Part shown: positions 6,505 through 9,715 of the stretch, piece after piece
How positions within the stretch are numbered: position 1 is the first letter of the stretch
Layout: every line of letters begins with the position of its first letter
NCBI GenBank assembly: GCA_004144935.1
Contig: SDZP01000112.1
Span: 1-9,715, forward strand
From: Caulobacteraceae bacterium
GTDB lineage: Bacteria; Pseudomonadota; Alphaproteobacteria; Caulobacterales; Caulobacteraceae
Reading direction: 5' to 3'
Length of the DNA: 9,715 bases
Position numbers and translations under genes: made by a program
The notes under the pieces: model-generated
Database searches by the model: none
Told to the model about the DNA's origin: nothing
Seen by the model: only the letters and a program-made list of their open reading frames with translations

Positions 6505-7065
6505 ATGCACCGCCGCGCCTTCATCCTGACCTCGACCGCCGCCGTCCTCGCCGGTCCGGCCTTGGCCGCCAAGCCTCCGGTGTCTCCGTTCGCAGCGAGC
6601 GCCAACGGCGCTGCCGCCACGCTCGAGGTGCAGACGGCCACCTTCAAGTACCAGATGAAGGCCATGGGCTATGGCGGCGCCGACGTCTTCTATGAGTTGA
6701 AGGGTGCGGCCAGCCCGACCCGGTTCAAGGCGGCGGACGCGCTGGTCTTCAGCAATGGCGAACCGGCCGATGTCGACCCGCAACAGCGCTTCGGCCTGTT
6801 CCGCCTGGCGACGGTGAAGAACAGCCGCCGTCTGACCACCGGCAAGGTCAACCCGCTCGGCTACGGCACCCGCAACGTCAAGAATCAGGCCGCCGTCGCC
6901 TTCACGGCGACGCGCGGCGAGGCGGGCTGGACGATCAGCCCGGCGGCGGCGCTGGAGCCGGGCGAGTACGCCCTGGCCATCGCGCCGAAGCTGGGCACGA
7001 ATACCTGGGGCTGGGGCGGGGCCGGCGGCGGCAATCAGGTGGTCGCCGCTTTTGGCGTCGACTGA
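6505..7065 (+). CDS. Exported hypothetical protein with twin-arginine-like leader
   Basis: The 186-residue protein starts MHRRAFILTSTAAVLAGPALA. A positively charged n-region with adjacent arginines (R3, R4) leads into a hydrophobic core and an A-L-A cleavage site after residue 21. The RRxF arrangement resembles a Tat leader, though the hydrophobic core would also suit Sec. The mature part is beta-rich in appearance, with no cysteine. It contains a KYQMKAMGYGGADVFYELKG stretch (about 50-69) and a Gly/Trp-rich TWGWGGAGGGNQ (about 166-177) close to the C-terminus. I do not recognise the family; it is probably periplasmic. A GGAG Shine-Dalgarno sequence lies 7 bases before the ATG. It sits 70 bp after msrB on the same strand, so cotranscription is possible. 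A CcrM-type GACTC overlaps the ribosome-binding region. Confidence 0.82.
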   Translation: MHRRAFILTSTAAVLAGPALAAKPPVSPFAASANGAAATLEVQTATFKYQMKAMGYGGADVFYELKGAASPTRFKAADALVFSNGEPADVDPQQRFGLFRLATVKNSRRLTTGKVNPLGYGTRNVKNQAAVAFTATRGEAGWTISPAAALEPGEYALAIAPKLGTNTWGWGGAGGGNQVVAAFGVD

Positions 7066-7119
7066 ACTTAAAGCTTCCCTTGCCGAACGGCTTTTGCTAC
7101 CCCCCGCGCCTCACTACGA

Positions 7120-7204
7120 GCGGTCGTGGCGGAATTGGTAGACGCGCAGCGTTGAGGTCGCTGTGGGGCAACCCGTGGAAGTTCGAGTCTTCTCGACCGC
7201 ACCA
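7120..7204 (+). tRNA. tRNA-Leu (anticodon GAG), CCA encoded
   Basis: This is a class II tRNA. The acceptor stem GCGGTCG (7120-7126) pairs perfectly with CGACCGC (7194-7200). The anticodon stem CAGCG/CGCTG (7147-7151 with 7159-7163) encloses the loop TTGAGGT, giving anticodon GAG at 7154-7156, which reads CUC and CUU leucine codons. A long variable arm (7164-7176) with a GGG/CCC pairing, and a T-arm GGAAG-TTCGAGT-CTTCT (one G-U pair), are typical of tRNA-Leu. The discriminator A at 7201 is followed by a genomic CCA (7202-7204). It stands alone; mgtE begins 120 bp further on. Confidence 0.97.
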
Positions 7205-7223
7205 GTGAATCGATGGAAAGAAG

Positions 7224-7239
7224 GCGATCTACCAATCGC
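7224..7239. repeat. Small hairpin between tRNA-Leu and mgtE
   Basis: GCGAT (7224-7228) and ATCGC (7235-7239) form a perfect 5-bp stem with a 6-base loop. It lies 20 bases after the tRNA 3' end and could be part of a tRNA trailer or an mgtE leader. The stem is short, so it may be chance. Confidence 0.25.
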
Positions 7240-7256
7240 GTTCTGACAAAGCGCCA

Positions 7257-7277
7257 GGGCCTGCCAGCGGCAGGCTC
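7257..7277. repeat. Strong hairpin in the mgtE upstream region
   Basis: GCCTGCC (7259-7265), loop AGC, GGCAGGC (7269-7275) form a perfect 7-bp GC-rich stem, extended outward by a G-T and a G-C pair to 9. No T-tract follows on the plus strand (GGGACTTTCC), so it is not a canonical intrinsic terminator. It lies 48 bases upstream of the mgtE ATG, where it could stabilise or regulate the leader, or terminate tRNA transcription. Confidence 0.4.
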
Positions 7278-7313
7278 GGGACTTTCCGGACCAAAGACGC
7301 ACGCTCTTCAGCC

Positions 7314-7319
7314 AGGAGG
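7314..7319 (+). promoter_or_regulatory. Ribosome binding site of mgtE
   Basis: A consensus AGGAGG lies 5 bases before the ATG at 7325. It is the best Shine-Dalgarno match in the window and fixes the mgtE start. Confidence 0.75.
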
Positions 7320-7324
7320 CCCCC

Positions 7325-8758
7325 ATGACCCGGGACGAAGCCGACCTGACCGAAGGATTTGAAGTGCCTGTCGGCGTCACCACCCCCGAGGACCTCGAAG
7401 ACCTCGCGCTTGGCGACGACTACGCCCTCAACGCCGAATACGTCGAACTGGTGATCGACGCCGCCGACCGCGGCGACGACGAGCGGCTGCGCGAACTGGT
7501 CGGGGCCCTGCGCTCCGAAGACGTCGCCGACCTGATGGGCTTCCTGACGGCCGACTACCGCGAGCAGGTGATTCCGCAGCTCGACGCCGAGACCCTGGGC
7601 GAGGTGTTGTCAGAGCTCGACACCAACCTGCGCGAAGAGGTCATGGACTCGGTGCCCAGCACCACCCTGGCCCGGGCGCTGGAGGAGATGGACAGCGATG
7701 ACGCCGTCGACCTGGTCGAGGACCTGGAAGACGACCGCCGCGCCCAGGTCCTGGCCGCCATGGACCAGGAGGACCGCGACGCCATCGTCACGGCCCTGAA
7801 GTACGCCGACGAGACCGCCGGCCGCCTGATGCAGCGCGATCTGATGGCGGCGCCCAGCTTCTGGACCGTCGGCCAGACCATCGACCACATCCGCGCGTCC
7901 AGCGACGACCTGCCGGAGCTGTTCTTCGACGTCTATGTCATCGACCCCTCGCACAAGCCGACCGGCGCGGTTCCGGTCAGCATGCTGCTGCGCGCCCAGC
8001 GCGACCAGCACCTGGCCGAGATCATGGAGTCGGTCACCGAGATCGATGTCGATATGGACCAGGAAGAGGTCGCCTACATCTTCGACAAGTACCACCTGAT
8101 CAGCGCCCCGGTGATCGACAGCGGCGGCCGGCTGGTCGGACAGATCACCGTCGACGACATCGTCGGCGTCATTCAAGAAGAGAGCGAGGAGGACATCCTC
8201 GCCCTGGCCGGTGTGAGCGACGCCGGCCGTGACGCGACCATCTGGGGCATCGCCCGCTCGCGGCTGCCCTGGCTGGTGGTCAACACCCTGACCGCCGCCA
8301 TCGCCGCCAGCGTCATCGGAGCGTTCCAGAACGAGATCAGCAAGATCCTCACCCTGGCCATCCTGATGCCGATCGTCGCCTCGCTGGGCGGCAACGCCGG
8401 CACCCAGACCCTGGCCGTGGCTGTGCGGGCCCTGGCCAGCCGCGAGCTCAACGCCTCCAACGCCATGCGCATCGTCTGGCGCGAACTGGGCGTGGGCCTG
8501 TTGAACGGCGCGGTGCTGGCCTCGATCATGGCGCTGGCCGTCTTCCTGTTCTTCCGCGACCCCTTGCTCTGCCTGACCATCGGCCTGGCCCTGGTCATCA
8601 ACCTCTTCATCGCCAGCATGGCCGGCATCCTGGTGCCTCTGGCCCTTGACCGTCTCGGACGCGATCCGGCGGTTTCATCGTCGGTTTTTGTCACCTTCCT
8701 GACCGATTTCATGGGTTTCCTGTCCTTCCTCGGGCTGGCGGCGATAATTCTCCTGTAG
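7325..8758 (+). CDS. mgtE: Magnesium transporter MgtE
   Basis: MgtE is a Mg2+-selective, Mg2+-gated channel of the inner membrane, working as a homodimer. The 477 residues show the family order. A long acidic superhelical N domain (about 35-155, with repeats such as LEEMDSDDAVDLVEDLEDD) precedes two CBS domains (about 160-225 and 226-285), starting near ADETAGRLMQRDL (161-173). A connecting helix and five membrane helices follow (about 313-477). Channel signatures include MPIVASLGGNAGTQ (348-361) and RDPAVSS (446-452). Asp461 in the TDFMGF segment of the last helix corresponds to the pore Asp of Thermus MgtE. Acidic residues in the N and CBS domains are expected to sense cytosolic Mg2+. The N-terminal ~30 residues are extra, low-complexity and acidic. 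Start is fixed by AGGAGG. spmX follows on the same strand after 99 bp, with its own promoter candidate. Confidence 0.96.
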   Translation: MTRDEADLTEGFEVPVGVTTPEDLEDLALGDDYALNAEYVELVIDAADRGDDERLRELVGALRSEDVADLMGFLTADYREQVIPQLDAETLGEVLSELDTNLREEVMDSVPSTTLARALEEMDSDDAVDLVEDLEDDRRAQVLAAMDQEDRDAIVTALKYADETAGRLMQRDLMAAPSFWTVGQTIDHIRASSDDLPELFFDVYVIDPSHKPTGAVPVSMLLRAQRDQHLAEIMESVTEIDVDMDQEEVAYIFDKYHLISAPVIDSGGRLVGQITVDDIVGVIQEESEEDILALAGVSDAGRDATIWGIARSRLPWLVVNTLTAAIAASVIGAFQNEISKILTLAILMPIVASLGGNAGTQTLAVAVRALASRELNASNAMRIVWRELGVGLLNGAVLASIMALAVFLFFRDPLLCLTIGLALVINLFIASMAGILVPLALDRLGRDPAVSSSVFVTFLTDFMGFLSFLGLAAIILL

Positions 8759-8791
8759 GCTGAGCCTCTCCGCAAAGCGCTCGCTCAAAAC

Positions 8792-8805
8792 GGCCCCTAT
8801 CTTGC
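8792..8805 (+). promoter_or_regulatory. Predicted sigma-54 (-24/-12) promoter of spmX
   Basis: GGCCCC-TATC-TTGC matches the sigma-54 core, with the invariant GG (8792-8793) and GC (8804-8805) at the required spacing and the favoured TTGC at -12. The -24 box has CCCC where the consensus has CACG. Transcription would start near 8817, giving a leader of about 40 bases. In Caulobacter crescentus spmX is activated by TacA, a sigma-54-dependent regulator, which makes this match meaningful. TacA sites would be expected upstream, within the 3' part of mgtE; I could not identify them. Confidence 0.65.
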
Positions 8806-8857
8806 CCGGGGGTAGTGGAACGCATCGGCGCTCGTATCAATTTGGGTCAAAATGGGC

Positions 8858-9715
8858 ATGACACCCCGACATCAGGTTTCAAAAGCCGCCGTCGAACTGA
8901 TCAAGAAGTTCGAAGGCTACCGCTCGAAAGCGGCCCAGCTGCCCGACGGGCGCTGGACGATCGGCTTTGGCCACACCCTTACCGCCCGCGAAGGGGCCCA
9001 GGTCTCGGAACAGGACGCCGAGGCGTTGCTGCTCTACGACCTGATCGCCGTCGCCCATGCGGTGAACGAGCAGACCTTCACGCCGCTGACGCAGAACCAG
9101 TTCGACGCCCTGTGCTGCTTCGCCTTCAACGTCGGGATCGACAACTTCAAGCGCTCCAGTGTCCTGCGCCGGGTCAATGAAGGCAGCCTGCTGCAGGCCG
9201 CCTGCGCCATGGAGATGTGGCGCAAGGCCGACTTCGAGGGCGAGCGTATCGTCGTCGACGCCCTGGTCCGCCGCCGGTCGGCCGAGAAGACCCTGTTTCT
9301 CACCCCGGCCAATGGCTGGGTGCCGGCTCCGTCGCCGATCCTCCGGCCCAAGGTCGACTACGACGCCGTCAACTTCGTGCCGCGCCAGACCCCGACAGCC
9401 CTGAAGACCGACCTCAGCGCCGACAAGGCCGTGGCCGAGCGCGACGAGCCGCTGCCCGCCCCGCATGCGCCGCCGTCCGGGCTCGGCATGACCGCCACGA
9501 TGACGGCCGCCGCCGCCGTCACCTCGCGGCTGGCCGAGATGGTGCCCGAGCCGATCGTGGTGCCCGAGCCGGTCGCCCGACCTGTTGTGTCCGCGCCGGT
9601 CGCCGACGAATCGCTGAGCGCGCCGCAAGCCGGCGCCCTGGCTGACGAGGTCGGCGCCTCGCAGACGGCCGACGAGAGCCTGGCCTGGTCGCCGGGACCG
9701 ACTGACGCCGGCGAA
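8858..9715 (+). CDS. spmX: SpmX-like stalked-pole muramidase-domain protein (3' end outside window)
   Basis: The frame is open to the right edge (286 codons, no stop). The N-terminal ~150 residues are a GH24 phage-lysozyme domain: IKKFEGYR with the catalytic Glu19, GRWTIGFGHT with Thr34, then LTQNQFDALCCFAFNVG (about 75-91). The Asp of the GH24 Glu-x8-Asp-x5-Thr triad is replaced by Leu28, as described for SpmX, whose domain derives from a phage lysin and is catalytically degenerate. No signal peptide precedes it. After about residue 150 comes an acidic Pro/Ala-rich tail with VPEP and ADESL repeats, matching the SpmX intermediate domain; the two C-terminal membrane helices expected would lie beyond the window. 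SpmX recruits and activates the kinase DivJ at the stalked pole and binds PopZ. An in-frame ATG at 8852 is an alternative start; neither has a strong Shine-Dalgarno sequence. Confidence 0.9.
   Translation, partial: MTPRHQVSKAAVELIKKFEGYRSKAAQLPDGRWTIGFGHTLTAREGAQVSEQDAEALLLYDLIAVAHAVNEQTFTPLTQNQFDALCCFAFNVGIDNFKRSSVLRRVNEGSLLQAACAMEMWRKADFEGERIVVDALVRRRSAEKTLFLTPANGWVPAPSPILRPKVDYDAVNFVPRQTPTALKTDLSADKAVAERDEPLPAPHAPPSGLGMTATMTAAAAVTSRLAEMVPEPIVVPEPVARPVVSAPVADESLSAPQAGALADEVGASQTADESLAWSPGPTDAGE
9542..9571 (+). repeat. Short in-frame repeat encoding VPEP units in the SpmX tail
   Basis: GTGCCCGAGCCG occurs at 9542-9553 and again at 9560-9571, a period of 18 bases, encoding two V-P-E-P units six residues apart. 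It lies in the low-complexity acidic/proline-rich tail. A second protein-level repeat, ADESL, follows at about 9605 and 9671. Confidence 0.6.

Noticed and set aside
7080..7094. GCCGAACGGC followed by TTTT, as an intrinsic terminator of the exported-protein gene
   Set aside because: Only 3-4 base pairs can form around a tiny loop, too weak for a terminator on its own.
7096..7101. GCTACC as the -10 box of the tRNA-Leu promoter
   Set aside because: It resembles the Caulobacter GCTAnA -10 box and sits at a plausible distance, but no acceptable -35 element lies 16-18 bases upstream.
7120..7324. tRNA-Leu 3' end as an integrated-element attachment site
   Set aside because: No integrase gene, no repeat of the tRNA 3' end in the window, and the downstream genes are core functions.
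8858..9310. Lysozyme domain as evidence of a prophage lysis module
   Set aside because: No holin, spanin or structural phage gene is nearby; the triad is degenerate and the domain is followed by an SpmX-type acidic tail.
8879..9628. A 249-codon minus-strand frame opposite spmX
   Set aside because: Its translation is rich in Gly, Arg and His with no recognisable domain, and it lies over an unambiguous GH24/SpmX coding frame.

Overview
This is a high-GC, gene-dense alphaproteobacterial chromosome segment, most likely from Caulobacterales (a Caulobacter or Phenylobacterium-like genome). The best evidence is the open gene at the right edge. It encodes a GH24 muramidase domain followed by an acidic, Pro/Ala-rich tail, and its catalytic Asp position is Leu; this is the pattern of SpmX, the stalked-pole DivJ-localising protein. 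A sigma-54-type -24/-12 element lies just upstream, which fits the known TacA/sigma-54 control of spmX in Caulobacter. GTG starts, encoded tRNA CCA and the PccA and MgtE sequences also fit. I see no insertion sequence, phage module, CRISPR array or transfer boundary, so this looks like ordinary core chromosome.

Layout, left to right. A retropepsin-like aspartyl protease, cut by the left edge (+), converges on a very short FliN-like SpoA-domain gene (-). Divergent from that is lipB (octanoyltransferase, +), which meets two tandem DUF805 membrane-protein paralogues (-) tail to tail. Upstream of these on the same strand is pccA, the biotin-carrying alpha subunit of propionyl-CoA carboxylase. Divergent from pccA is a six-helix membrane protein with a conserved EExSWGQ motif (+), which converges on a YbjQ/UPF0145 gene (-). 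Divergent from that is msrB (+), followed by a small exported protein with a twin-arginine-like leader (+), a tRNA-Leu(GAG) (+), the Mg2+ channel gene mgtE (+) and spmX (+, open at the right edge).

The genes are mostly unlinked housekeeping functions: lipoylation, propionyl-CoA carboxylation, methionine sulfoxide repair, Mg2+ homeostasis and cell polarity. They are not one pathway. The window switches strand often. Its three convergent junctions are extremely tight: two share a CTAG tetranucleotide as overlapping stop codons and the third has a 3-base gap. No gene-free stretch exceeds 300 bases; the longest, 2574-2743, holds two inverted repeats. I found no convincing new multi-gene system. 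The most rewarding element is the spmX promoter and degenerate active site. The least understood genes are the orphan SpoA protein, the EExSWGQ membrane protein and the exported protein.
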